Shown: positions 52,493 to 61,240 of the stretch, piece by piece
How the letters are laid out: each line of letters opens with the position of its first letter
Position numbering within the stretch: position 1 is the first letter of the stretch
Assembly: GCF_030719295.1 (NCBI RefSeq)
Contig: NZ_CP120997.1
Location: 3,046,001-3,110,000, forward strand
Reading direction: 5' to 3'
Length of the DNA stretch: 64,000 bases
Source: Streptomyces sp. Mut1
Lineage (GTDB): Bacteria; Actinomycetota; Actinomycetes; Streptomycetales; Streptomycetaceae
Position numbers and translations under genes: made by a program
Notes under the pieces: generated by a model
Told to the model about the DNA's origin: nothing
The model's database searches: none
Seen by the model: the letters and a program-made list of their open reading frames with translations, nothing else

Positions 52493-53728
52493 ATGCACCG
52501 GACTGAAGTCGTCGTGACCGGACTCGGCGCGATCACGCCGCTCGGGGCAGACGTGGCGTCCACCTGGGACGCCCTGCTCGCCGGCGAATCCGGCATCCGC
52601 AGCGGCGTTCTGCCTGGTCACGAAAGTGTCGGCCTTCCCGATGTCCTCGGGGGGACGATGGCGACCGACCCCGCCGGGCTGCTGCCGCCGGTACGGGCCA
52701 GGCGGCTCGACCGCTCGCAGCAGGCGGCCCTGGCCGCTGCGGCCGAAGCCTGGGCCGATGCCGGCGCCCCGGAGGTGGACCCCGACCGCCTCGCATCGGC
52801 GATCGGCACGGGCATCGGTGGCGTACGTACGCTGCTGAAGGAGGACGACGTACTGGAGGCGTCCGGGCCCCGGCGCGTCTCACCCCGTACGGTCCCCATG
52901 CTCATGCCCAACGCGGCGGCGGCGCTGATCAGCATCGAATACGGGGCACGGGCCGGGACCTACACGCCCGTCTCGGCGTGCTCCTCCGGCGCCGAAGCCA
53001 TCGCCCTGGCCGCCAGGCTCATCCGCGCCGGGGAGGCGGACATCGTCATCGCGGGCGGGACCGAGGCCGCCATCACCCCGATCACCGTCGCCGGCTTCAC
53101 CCGGGCTCAAGCGCTGTCACGGCACACCGCGGAACCCGCTTCGGCCTCCCGGCCGTTCGCCGCGGACCGCAGCGGATTCGTCCTCAGCGAGGGCTCGGCC
53201 GTCATGGTGCTCGAAAGCGCCGAGCACGCCGGCGCCCGGGGCGCCCGCGTCCGCGCGGTGCTCGCGGGCGCCGGCATCGCGGCCGACGCCCACCACATCA
53301 CGGCGCCCGCTCCCGACGGCCACGGCCAGGTATCGGCGATGCGGAAGGCCCTGACGGGGGCCGGTCTGGCTGCCGAGCGGATCAGCCACATCAACGCCCA
53401 CGCCACCGGAACCCCGGTCGGCGACGTCGCCGAGGCCCACGCGATCGGCGAGGTGTTCGGCCACGCCACCGTGACGGCCCCCAAGGCGGCGCTCGGCCAT
53501 CTCTTCGGCGCGGCAGGCGCGATCGAAGCGCTCATCGCGGTCCTCAGCGTGGAGCACGGCGTCATCCCGCCGACCCGCAACCTCACCACGGCCGGAGTCG
53601 GCCCCGACATCGACCTCGATGTCGTCACAGAGCGAAGGGACGTGCCCCAGGAGGCCGTGCTCAGCAACTCCTTCGGCTTCGGCGGACAGAACGTCTCACT
53701 CGTCGTCACCGGCCGTGGGTCCCACTGA
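52493..53728 (+). CDS. Beta-ketoacyl-ACP synthase II-like (FabF paralogue)
   Basis: A 411-residue condensing enzyme of the FabF/KAS II group. The catalytic triad is intact: Cys163 in VSACSSG, His in INAHATGTP near residue 303 and His in KAALGHLFGAAG near residue 341. The gatekeeper SNSFGFGGQN is present. No acyl carrier protein, KAS III or PKS genes are nearby, so it is a stand-alone enzyme. GAAGGG precedes the ATG. Tight TetR control suggests induced fatty-acid remodelling or resistance to a KAS inhibitor; this is inference. Confidence 0.9.
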   Translation: MHRTEVVVTGLGAITPLGADVASTWDALLAGESGIRSGVLPGHESVGLPDVLGGTMATDPAGLLPPVRARRLDRSQQAALAAAAEAWADAGAPEVDPDRLASAIGTGIGGVRTLLKEDDVLEASGPRRVSPRTVPMLMPNAAAALISIEYGARAGTYTPVSACSSGAEAIALAARLIRAGEADIVIAGGTEAAITPITVAGFTRAQALSRHTAEPASASRPFAADRSGFVLSEGSAVMVLESAEHAGARGARVRAVLAGAGIAADAHHITAPAPDGHGQVSAMRKALTGAGLAAERISHINAHATGTPVGDVAEAHAIGEVFGHATVTAPKAALGHLFGAAGAIEALIAVLSVEHGVIPPTRNLTTAGVGPDIDLDVVTERRDVPQEAVLSNSFGFGGQNVSLVVTGRGSH

Positions 53729-53919
53729 CGGCACCCCGACAACCACGATGTCACTCTGACAACCACCATCCGGCTCAAGGGCCCCCGAAACCAGGCCCGT
53801 TGACAGACCGGGCACACCCCGGGCGCGCGTATCCGCCGCGTTCCGCCGTGTTCCGCCGCGCTCCGCCGCGCTGGGGAATCCGTACGACAACGCCCCCGCG
53901 CGCGGGGCACCATGGCCGC

Positions 53920-54309
53920 ATGGCGCGACTCCACGACATCGTCTTCGACAGCGCTCGGCCCGCGGCCACGGCCCGCTTCTGGGCGGCGGCCCTGGACGGT
54001 TACGCCGTCGCGCCCTACGACGACGCGGAACTGGCCCGCCTGCGCTCCGAAGGCATCACCAGCACCGAGGACGACCCGACCGTGCTGGTGGAACCGGCCG
54101 ACGGAGGACCCCGCCTGTGGTTCCAACTCGTACCGGAGGCCAGGACGGTGAAGAACCGCGTGCACCTCGACCTGCTCGCCACGGACCCGGAGGCGGAGAT
54201 CCGACGCCTGACCGCTCTCGGCGCGACCGTCCGGACCCGGCACACGGACAACATCGTGCTGGCCGATCCGGAAGGCAACGAGTTCTGTCTGTCTCCGACG
54301 GATCGGTGA
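53920..54309 (+). CDS. VOC family protein (glyoxalase-like domain)
   Basis: A 129-residue protein with the paired beta-alpha-beta-beta-beta layout of the VOC superfamily: HDIVFDSARPAATARFWAAA near the start, VHLDLLATDPEAEIRRL, and VLADPEGNEFCLSP at the end with a typical Glu metal ligand. The substrate is unknown. The preceding 190 bp carries short TCCGCCGCG-type repeats (near 53830-53875). Confidence 0.83.
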   Translation: MARLHDIVFDSARPAATARFWAAALDGYAVAPYDDAELARLRSEGITSTEDDPTVLVEPADGGPRLWFQLVPEARTVKNRVHLDLLATDPEAEIRRLTALGATVRTRHTDNIVLADPEGNEFCLSPTDR

Positions 54310-54579
54310 GCGCCGGGCCCGTTCACTGCCGAGACGATCCGCACATGTCCGGTGTGCCCGCGACATCGGCGCGGAACCGGACTTCCGACAACGGTCGGTC
54401 CAGTCGCGGCGCGAGTGTCGCGCGTCAACCACCCGCGTGAGCATTTCGGGTGATCCTGCATCTCAACGCACCCACGTATTCCCGGATTCCGCGGCCCCAT
54501 GACGAGAAGGCGCCTCGCGAAAACGAAACGTTGGATACGATGGCGCGTCCAGCCATGTCAAGATCGGGGAGGGATTTGC

Positions 54580-56265
54580 ATGGTGGTGCATCCGCTGAAT
54601 CAAGGGGACCCGGGTGTTATCTCGGGGTACGTGCTCCAGGGCCGCCTGGGAACGGGCGGAATGGGGACCGTATACCTGTCGACCACGCGCGGCGGGCAAC
54701 CGGTCGCCATCAAGACAGTGCGTCCGGATCTTGCGATGGACCCACGATTTCGACAGCGGTTCGAACAAGAGGTTAAGGCTGCTCGACGTGTGCGGGGGCG
54801 TTATATCGCAAACGTATTGGACAGTAACACCGAAGGCCCTATGCCCTGGCTGGCCACAGAATACGTTCCGGGCGTATCCCTGGCGCAGGCTATTTCCAAT
54901 CACGGGACACTCCCACTCAGAACATGCCTGGGGGTGGCGGCCGGCGTTGCGAGCGCCCTGGAAACCATCCACACCGCCCGCGTCATCCATCGTGACCTCA
55001 AGCCCGGCAACATCGTCCTGACACAAACCTCCCTGTCCGTGATCGACTTCGGTATCGCGCGGGCTCTCGACTCGGATTCCCTGACGGGCGCCAATACCCG
55101 CATCGGCACTCCGGCCTTCATGGCTCCCGAACAAATCAAGGGCAATGCGCCGACCACGTCGGCAGCTGACGTGTTTTCCCTGGGATTGACTGTCCATGTC
55201 GCCATGACAGGACTCCACCCCTTCGAGAAAGAATTATTCGCCGCCATCCCTTATCTACAGGATGACGCACCGGACCTCACCGCTTGCCCGGAGCCGCTGC
55301 GGCCCCTGATCGGCCGCTGTTTGGCAATGAACCCCGCCGACCGCCCCACAGCCACCGAGGTGGTTGCCGCGTGCCGGGAGGTAGGCACCCGACTCGGCCT
55401 GACCGAGGTGCTGCCCGAGGCCGGGTGGCTGCCCGGACAGTTCACCGAGGTTTCGGTATCGACACCGCCCCCCTCACCCATTCCGCCGGGCAATTTCACA
55501 GTTCCACCTCCGCCAGAACCTGCCGCCAGGAATTCGAGAAAAAGGATCGCCGTAGGTTCCACGATAATCGCCGCCGCAGTAGTCGCAGCGCTCACCGTCT
55601 GGATCGCCCCCTGGAACGGCAACAGCGACGACGACAAAGGGAACCGCGCCTCGGACAGCAGACCGAGCGCAGGAGCGACCGCTTCCGATTCCCCGGGAGA
55701 GCCCCCGGAAGAGTCACCAACGGATTCATCGACAGAAAAACCTCCTGGCACGAAGGAGGACGAAATGAATCTCAAGGAGCGCGTGGACCAAGGGCTGAGA
55801 GATTGCGAGAGCGCGAAATCCCTCTATCAGATCGACGGGGCAAATGCCACGCTCTCGTGCAAACCCAGGTACGGTCCGGGCACGGTGATCTCCGAGTTCC
55901 AAGCAAACCAGATCGCCGTGACTGTCGCCTCCTTCACCTGGGGTTCAGACGAATACCAGTCGTTTCTCGAAAGCGAGGAAAAGGAAGTCGAGGATGACGG
56001 AGCGCGCGGCGAGCAGAAGGCCGACCCGAGCAAGCTCCCACTCCTGGACGTGAACGATTTCCCGTACCGTGGCCCGGTGCAGAATAAAGAGGGAACGAAC
56101 ATCGGCGAAGTGTTCACCCACGCGAACGTATGGAAGACCTCCACGATCACCTGGACATTCACGAATGACTATTACGTCGACTCACACGACGAGTACTTCG
56201 TGATCACGGCCAAAAGCAAGGACAGGGAAGCGCTCATGAAGTGGTGGAACGACTGGCCCATTTAG
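54580..56265 (+). CDS. Membrane-anchored Ser/Thr protein kinase (PASTA-less), with a TTA codon
   Basis: A 561-residue Hanks-type kinase. The glycine loop GRLGTGGMG is at residues 21-29, with Lys45 in VAIK, H137-R-D139 in the catalytic loop, D156-F-G and APE in FMAPEQ, all intact. A Pro-rich linker leads to a transmembrane helix at about residues 322-344, then a Ser/Pro/Glu-rich stretch. An extracellular domain of about 150 residues (LRDCESAKSLYQIDGANATL) is not PASTA. GGGAGGG precedes the ATG. GC content is visibly lower than in neighbours. Codon 219 (55234-55236) is TTA, so translation may depend on bldA tRNA. Confidence 0.9.
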   Translation: MVVHPLNQGDPGVISGYVLQGRLGTGGMGTVYLSTTRGGQPVAIKTVRPDLAMDPRFRQRFEQEVKAARRVRGRYIANVLDSNTEGPMPWLATEYVPGVSLAQAISNHGTLPLRTCLGVAAGVASALETIHTARVIHRDLKPGNIVLTQTSLSVIDFGIARALDSDSLTGANTRIGTPAFMAPEQIKGNAPTTSAADVFSLGLTVHVAMTGLHPFEKELFAAIPYLQDDAPDLTACPEPLRPLIGRCLAMNPADRPTATEVVAACREVGTRLGLTEVLPEAGWLPGQFTEVSVSTPPPSPIPPGNFTVPPPPEPAARNSRKRIAVGSTIIAAAVVAALTVWIAPWNGNSDDDKGNRASDSRPSAGATASDSPGEPPEESPTDSSTEKPPGTKEDEMNLKERVDQGLRDCESAKSLYQIDGANATLSCKPRYGPGTVISEFQANQIAVTVASFTWGSDEYQSFLESEEKEVEDDGARGEQKADPSKLPLLDVNDFPYRGPVQNKEGTNIGEVFTHANVWKTSTITWTFTNDYYVDSHDEYFVITAKSKDREALMKWWNDWPI

Positions 56266-56330
56266 GAGTGGCCGGTCCCGGACACCTCGGCCGGCCCCGT
56301 CCGCCCGGCCCCTCCCCCGCACCGCCTTGA

Positions 56331-56349
56331 GTCTCCCGTAGCGGGAGAC
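56331..56349. promoter_or_regulatory. MerR-type operator within a promoter spacer
   Basis: GTCTCCC-GTAGC-GGGAGAC is a 19-bp palindrome preceded by TTGAGT (56327-56332). The 19-nt spacing to a weak -10 puts the transcription start very near the ATG at 56364. This fits the twisted-promoter MerR mechanism. Confidence 0.6.
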
Positions 56350-56363
56350 GTCACGCTGGGTCC

Positions 56364-57302
56364 ATGGACGGCAGCGCGCTCTACTCGATCGGGGAAGTCG
56401 CCCGGCGGACCGGACTCAGTGTCAAGACCATTCGGTTCTACTCCGATCGCGGCATCGTGACGCCGGCCGACCGCACCCCGGCCGGTTACCGCCGCTACAC
56501 CATCGACGCCGTCGCGCGCCTCGAACTCGTGCGGACCCTGCGGGAACTGGGGATCGACCTGCCGACCGTCCGCAGGGTGGCCGATCAGGAACTCCCGCTC
56601 CCCGAGGTCGCCGCGGCGCACGCGGACGCCCTGGCCATCCAGATACGCGTCCTGCGCCTGCGCCACGCACTGCTGACAGCGGTGGCCGAGCGCCGGCTCA
56701 CCCCCGAGGAGACCGATCTCATGCATCAGCTCGCCCAGCTTCCCGAGGACGAACGCCGCCGTCTCGTGGACGACTTCCTCGGCGCGGTCTTCGACGGCCT
56801 CGCGACCGACGACCCGGCGCTCACCGGAGTCGCCCGCACGATGACGCCCCAACTCCCCGCCGCCCCCGAGGCCGAGCAGACCCGTGCCTGGGCCGAGTGG
56901 GCCGAACTGACCCTGGACCCCGAGTTCCGCGCGTACGCGCACCACTTGTTCGGGGACCTGGCGGACGAACGGGCGCGGAGCGGGACCGCGGTCCCCCGCC
57001 CCGGCTTCGCCGCGACCGTCCGCGACCTCGTCGCCCCCGCCCTGGCCGCCGGCACCGACCCCGCCTCGCCCCCGGCCGACCCGATCGTCACGGCCCTCGT
57101 GGCCGCCTACGCCCGCATCGACGGCCACGCGCAGGACGCCGGCCTGCGCCACCGGCTGCTGCTCCGGCTGGAGACCGTGAACGACCCCCGCCGGGAGCGG
57201 TACTTCCGACTCCTCGCGGTCATCAACGACTGGCCCGCCCCGGAGAGCCTGACCCCCGCGCTCGACTGGGCCACCGAGGCCGTACGCGTACGAACGCGGT
57301 GA
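56364..57302 (+). CDS. MerR family transcriptional regulator
   Basis: A 312-residue regulator. The N-terminal MerR helix-turn-helix and wings (residues 7-75) include YSIGEVARRTGLSVKTIRFY and TPAGYRRYTIDAV. A dimerisation helix (about 80-110) and a large C-terminal domain of about 190 residues follow, which presumably binds an organic ligand because no metal-binding cysteine cluster is visible. There is little room for a leader, so it may be translated from a leaderless mRNA. Confidence 0.9.
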   Translation: MDGSALYSIGEVARRTGLSVKTIRFYSDRGIVTPADRTPAGYRRYTIDAVARLELVRTLRELGIDLPTVRRVADQELPLPEVAAAHADALAIQIRVLRLRHALLTAVAERRLTPEETDLMHQLAQLPEDERRRLVDDFLGAVFDGLATDDPALTGVARTMTPQLPAAPEAEQTRAWAEWAELTLDPEFRAYAHHLFGDLADERARSGTAVPRPGFAATVRDLVAPALAAGTDPASPPADPIVTALVAAYARIDGHAQDAGLRHRLLLRLETVNDPRRERYFRLLAVINDWPAPESLTPALDWATEAVRVRTR

Positions 57303-57314
57303 CCCCACCCCGCC

Positions 57315-57896
57315 CTACGCGCCCCCGGCCGCCGCCTTCGCCGCCGTCTCGATCCTCGCCCGGTGCGCGCCCATGGCCGCCGCGTCCTTTTGGACCGCGA
57401 ACGCGGCCGTCGTGCCCGTCGTGTGGTCGAGCTGTTCGCGCAGGATGTCGGCGTGGCCCGCGTGCCGGGCGGTCTCGCCGAGCAGGTGGACCATGATGTC
57501 GACCAGCTTCACCTCGGGGCTCGACCACCAGGGCACACGGCCGGGGGCGTCGAGGGCGAGGGCGGCGATCGTCGCGTCCGTGTGCGCCCAGACGCGGCGG
57601 TAGCGGTCGGTGATCTGCTCCCGGGTCTCCCGCTCGGTCGCCCACATCTCGGCGCCGTCCTGCTCCGGGTCGTCCCACCGGGGCAGGGGCTCCGGGAAGG
57701 GCCGGCCGAAGACGTCGCCGAAGTACCGCGCCTCCCAGAGCGACAGGTGCTTCACCAGCCCCAGCAGGTTGGTCCCGGTCCACGTCAGGGGCCGCCGGAT
57801 GTCGTACTCCCCGAGCCCGTCGAGCTTCCCGAGAACCGCCTCGCGCGCCGCCCGCAGATTCTTGTGGAGGCGTGCTTTCGCGTAGTCATCAGTCAT
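57315..57896 (-). CDS. DinB family protein
   Basis: A 193-residue four-helix-bundle protein of the DinB/DUF664 type. A first metal-ligand His lies in LLGLVKHLSLWEARYFGDVF near residue 50. The C-terminal VKLVDIMVHLLGETARHAGH, followed by ADILREQLD, carries two more. Members in actinobacteria act as thiol-dependent transferases or stress proteins. Converges on the MerR gene with a 12-nt gap. Confidence 0.87.
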   Translation of the reverse strand: MTDDYAKARLHKNLRAAREAVLGKLDGLGEYDIRRPLTWTGTNLLGLVKHLSLWEARYFGDVFGRPFPEPLPRWDDPEQDGAEMWATERETREQITDRYRRVWAHTDATIAALALDAPGRVPWWSSPEVKLVDIMVHLLGETARHAGHADILREQLDHTTGTTAAFAVQKDAAAMGAHRARIETAAKAAAGGA

Positions 57897-58152
57897 GCCT
57901 ACCGACTCTGCCAGCACGGGCGCCACCCCGGCACACCACCCCGGCACACCGGCACCCGCGAGCCCGCACACCGGCACCCGCAAGCCCCGCGCGCAGCCGG
58001 GTTCCGGCCGCGTTTGTCGCCGGTCCCCCGCAGATTTGTCCGCGATCGGTAACAGAGGCATCCTCCGGGCCGCATTCGTATGTCCTCGTGGGGGCAAGGC
58101 AGGCAGGCGCGGCACCGGCAGCGACGGCGAAGTGACAAAGGGGCGGGCGGAC

Positions 58153-58944
58153 ATGGCGAAGCACAAGGGACGGGCTTGGCACAGCCGGCTTCTCGCGGCG
58201 GCTCTCGGGGTCACGGCGCTGGCCGCGGCCACCTCGGTATGGACCGCGCAGGCCGGCACCGCCGACGGAAAGCAGTCGCCGGCGCCCATATCGTCGCCGT
58301 CCGCCTCCCACCACGACGACGACCGGCCCGCGACCGAGAAGGTCGCGGAGGACATCGCCCACGCCTCGGACCAGGGCGCCAGGGGCGTCAACATCACCAT
58401 CGACGACGGACCGGACCCCACCTGGACGCCCCAGGTACTGCAACTGCTCAAGGACAAGGGGGTCAAGGCCACGTTCTGCATGGTGGGCACGCAGGCCCAG
58501 GCCTACCCGAACCTGGTCAAGGACGTCGTGGCGGCCGGGCACCGCCTCTGCAACCACACCGTCTCGCACGACGTGACCATGGACAAGAAGTCCGAGGCGT
58601 ACCAGACCAAGGAGATCCTGGACGCCGAGCGGATGATCACCAAGGCCTCGGGCGGCGTCCGGCCGCAGTACTACCGCGCCCCCGGCGGCGCGTTCACCCC
58701 GTTCAGCCGCAAGCTCGCCGCCTCGCACGGCATGCGCCCGCTCGGCTGGAACGTCGACACCAAGGACTTCGAGCACCCCGGCGTCGACGCCATCGTCGCC
58801 ACCGTCAAGAGCGAGATCTCCAACGGACCGACCGTCCTCTTCCACGACGCGGGCGGCGAACGCTCCCAGACGCTCGCCGCGCTGGGCCAGGTCCTGCCCT
58901 GGCTGCGCGAGCAGGGGTACTCCTTCGGCTTCCCCGTGCGGTAG
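58153..58944 (+). CDS. Secreted polysaccharide deacetylase (CE4)
   Basis: A 263-residue exported enzyme. Signal peptide to about residue 35 (TAQA-GT), a short disordered linker, then a NodB-type domain (about residues 72-263). Asp84-Asp85 in TIDDGPD, His135 and His139 in NHTVSHD bind the metal, and RAPGG and WNVDTKDF complete the active site. Targets are probably peptidoglycan, chitin or xylan acetyl groups. AGGGG precedes the ATG; a GTG at 58132 is a less likely start. Upstream DNA carries a duplicated CACACCGGCACCCGC segment near 57950. Confidence 0.9.
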   Translation: MAKHKGRAWHSRLLAAALGVTALAAATSVWTAQAGTADGKQSPAPISSPSASHHDDDRPATEKVAEDIAHASDQGARGVNITIDDGPDPTWTPQVLQLLKDKGVKATFCMVGTQAQAYPNLVKDVVAAGHRLCNHTVSHDVTMDKKSEAYQTKEILDAERMITKASGGVRPQYYRAPGGAFTPFSRKLAASHGMRPLGWNVDTKDFEHPGVDAIVATVKSEISNGPTVLFHDAGGERSQTLAALGQVLPWLREQGYSFGFPVR

Positions 58945-59017
58945 ACCGCGTGAGGACACCGCCACCGATGAGTTTCCGGCGCTCCCGCCGTCTACCTCTT
59001 GACGAAGGGAGCGCACC

Positions 59018-59626
59018 ATGCGCCAGATCATCGTTTCCACGTTCCTGACCCTCGACGGCGTCATGCAGGCACCCGGTGGCACCGACGAGGACCGCGAGAG
59101 CGGTTTCGAGTGCGGCGGCTGGCAGGTGCACGCCTCCGACGAAGAGGTCGGCGAGGCCATCGCCGGCTGGTACGAGGACACCGAGGCCATGCTGCTCGGC
59201 CGCAAGACGTACGACATCTTCGCCTCGTACTGGCCGAACGCCGACCCGGACGACCCGTTCACCGACCGGATGAACAGCATGCACAAGTACGTCGCCTCCC
59301 GGACCCTGGCCTCCGTCGAGTGGCAGAACTCCACGCTCCTGGAAGGTGACACCGTCGATGCCGTACGCGCCCTCAAGGCGTCCGACGGCGGCAGCATCAG
59401 CGTCGTCGGCAGCGGGGACCTCGCCCAGACCCTGATGCGCGAGAACCTGGTCGACGAGTACCGCCTCACCATCCACCCCGTGATCGTCGGCTCAGGCAAG
59501 CGGCTCTTCGCCGACGGCGCGATCCCCACCGCGCTGGAGCCGGTCAGCATCAAGGCGACGAAGGGCGGCACGGTCCTGGCGGTCTACCGCACGACGGGCA
59601 GGCCGACGTACGACAGCTACCAGTAG
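59018..59626 (+). CDS. Dihydrofolate reductase family protein (RibD C-terminal-like)
   Basis: A 202-residue protein starting MRQIIVSTFLTLDGVMQAPG, with LLGRKTYDIFASYWP and ISVVGSGDLAQTLMRENLVD, the pattern of the RibD C-terminal/DHFR-like reductases that bind NADPH. The true substrate is unknown. AGGGAG six bases upstream supports the ATG. A broken relative follows 32 bp downstream. Confidence 0.88.
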   Translation: MRQIIVSTFLTLDGVMQAPGGTDEDRESGFECGGWQVHASDEEVGEAIAGWYEDTEAMLLGRKTYDIFASYWPNADPDDPFTDRMNSMHKYVASRTLASVEWQNSTLLEGDTVDAVRALKASDGGSISVVGSGDLAQTLMRENLVDEYRLTIHPVIVGSGKRLFADGAIPTALEPVSIKATKGGTVLAVYRTTGRPTYDSYQ

Positions 59627-59658
59627 CCCCCGCCGGCCCCTCTCCAAGAACGTTCTCC

Positions 59659-59907
59659 ATGCGCACGCTCATCACCACCGCCTTCGTCTCCCTCGACGGC
59701 GTCGTCCAGGCCCCCGGCGGCGAACCGGGCTACCGGATCTCCGGCTGGACCTTCAAGGACGTCGAGTTTCTTCCCGAGGCGTACGAGATCAAGGGCCGGG
59801 AACAGGAGGAGGCCGGGGCGCTCATGACGGGGCGCATCCGGCCCGCAGGACTGCCCAGCTACGACACCGCCGTGGGGTGCTTGTGCTCCAAGGCGTACAA
59901 CTCGTAG
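59659..59907 (+). pseudogene. Truncated dihydrofolate reductase family gene
   Basis: The frame starts MRTLITTAFVSLDGVVQAPG and keeps the family pattern up to EEAGALMTGR (about residue 58). After that it reads IRPAGLPSYDTAVGCLCSKA and stops at residue 82, where the family should run on to about 190 residues. Homology ends near 59832, and the last 49 bp overlap the 3' end of the opposite-strand GNAT gene. A deletion or insertion junction is the simplest cause. Confidence 0.75.
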
Positions 59908-60362
59908 GGGACGGTTCCGTTGTCGGTCTGCCGGTCGGATGTGCCGACACGGGTGAACCCGGCTTTGGCCAGGACGCGGCCGGATGCGGGGTTGTCGGGG
60001 TGGTGCGCGGCCTCCAGCCGGTTGAGGCCGGCGGTGGTGAAGGCTACGGAGACGACCTGCTGCGCGGACTGGGTGGCGTAGCCGTGGCCCCAGGTGTCTT
60101 CGCGGAGGATGTAGCTGATGGTGCCCATGGCGGGGGTTCGTCGCCGCAGGGAGATCAGGCCGATCATCTCGTGTGCGGTGAGGATGCCCCAGCTCCACTG
60201 TGCACGCGGGGTTTCGGCGGCCCGGTCGAGGGCGGTGCGGATCTTCTCGTGGGCCTGGTCGAGCGTGAGGGGTTTGCCGGTGGTGTGCCGGATGGAGGCA
60301 CCGCTGTAGACGCGGGTGAGGGCGCGCGCGTCGTCGGGGCGCAGGGCGCGCAGGGTCACCAT
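59859..60362 (-). CDS. GNAT family N-acetyltransferase (RimJ/RimL type)
   Basis: A 167-residue acetyltransferase. It opens MVTLRALRPDDARALTRVYS. WGHGYATQSAQQVVSVAFTT is the acetyl-CoA loop region, and RLEAAHHPDNPASGRVLAKA, then GFTRVG, is typical of RimJ/RimL-type enzymes. The substrate could be a protein N-terminus or small molecule. It is the last gene of a four-gene operon; its start overlaps the kinase gene end by 7 nt. Confidence 0.85.
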   Translation of the reverse strand: MVTLRALRPDDARALTRVYSGASIRHTTGKPLTLDQAHEKIRTALDRAAETPRAQWSWGILTAHEMIGLISLRRRTPAMGTISYILREDTWGHGYATQSAQQVVSVAFTTAGLNRLEAAHHPDNPASGRVLAKAGFTRVGTSDRQTDNGTVPYELYALEHKHPTAVS

Positions 60363-61240
60363 GCGGTGGTCAGCTCCTTCGCGGTGGGCCGTTCGGCGGG
60401 ATCGGGGGCCAGGCACGCGGTGATGGCGTCCTCGAACGCGGGGAAGGGCCACGGGCGGACGTTGCGCAGCGCGGTGGTGGTGCCCTTGGCGATGGCGGCC
60501 AGCTTCTCCAGCCGGTCGAGGTCGTTGTCGTAGGGGACGGGGCGGTGGCCGGTCCAGCACCAGAACAGGGAGGCGCCCAGGCTCCAGATGTCGGAGGCCG
60601 GGTGTGCCTGGATGTGGGTGTCGGCGGGAGTGGAGAGGATCGCGGTGGCGATTTCGGGGGCGGTGGTGTGGGTGAGGGCTCCCCGGTACGGGACGCGGCG
60701 GCGGTCGTCGGGGCCGCAGGCGAGGGCGTAGTCGATGACCGCCGCCTGGCCGTCGTTCATGACGAGGGTGTTGGTGGGCTGGACGTCGGCGTGAGTCCAG
60801 CCGGCGGCGTGCATCCGGGCAAGGTGCTGTGTCCAGCTGCGAGCGATGCCCGCGAGCCACGGGCGGACCGTGGCGCGGTCTCCTTCGGGCCCGCGAGCGA
60901 GGGCGAGGGCCCGCCATAGGGGTGCGCCGTCGATCCAGTTGACGGCCAGCCACCGGCCGCCCTCCCACGTCCCGGCGCCCGCCCGGAAATCGGGGCTGAT
61001 GGCGCCGACGGCCGTGAGGCGAAGAAGGTGGTCGTCCTCCTGAGTCATCTCTGCGGCCTTCTCATGGGCGTTAGCGCCATCGGGGTCGTTGGCCTTCACG
61101 GCGACCGCTCCGCCGGGGCCCTGGACCTTCCAGACCCGGGAGCCGCGCCGGTCGCTCAGGAGCTGGATCGCGGTGGGGTTGCCGGTGTGTCCGGTGAGGA
61201 GGGCGACGGCGTCGGTGGGGGGAGGTGGTCCCTGGCCCAT
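60356..61240 (-). CDS. Atypical protein kinase-like protein
   Basis: A 294-residue soluble protein with a kinase fold. A Lys in GGAVAVKAND near residue 50 stands for VAIK. The catalytic loop reads HADVQPTN (HAD instead of HRD) with the Asp and Asn retained, the metal Asp lies in VIDYALA (DYA instead of DFG), and APEIA follows. SDIWSLGASLFWCWTGHRPV is the usual helix F region. The glycine loop is not recognisable. It may phosphorylate a small molecule or peptide, or be a pseudokinase. The ATG at 61240 gives an unusually long 85-nt overlap with the gene before it. Confidence 0.8.
   Translation of the reverse strand: MGQGPPPPTDAVALLTGHTGNPTAIQLLSDRRGSRVWKVQGPGGAVAVKANDPDGANAHEKAAEMTQEDDHLLRLTAVGAISPDFRAGAGTWEGGRWLAVNWIDGAPLWRALALARGPEGDRATVRPWLAGIARSWTQHLARMHAAGWTHADVQPTNTLVMNDGQAAVIDYALACGPDDRRRVPYRGALTHTTAPEIATAILSTPADTHIQAHPASDIWSLGASLFWCWTGHRPVPYDNDLDRLEKLAAIAKGTTTALRNVRPWPFPAFEDAITACLAPDPAERPTAKELTTAW

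Noticed and set aside
52493..53728. Start of a polyketide or fatty-acid biosynthetic cluster
   Set aside because: No acyl carrier protein, ketoreductase, chain-length factor or acyltransferase lies nearby; neighbours are a VOC protein and a protein kinase.
57897..58152. c-di-AMP (ydaO) riboswitch before the deacetylase, since such elements precede wall hydrolases in Streptomyces
   Set aside because: I could not match the conserved riboswitch stems; only a short duplicated segment and GC-rich repeats are visible.
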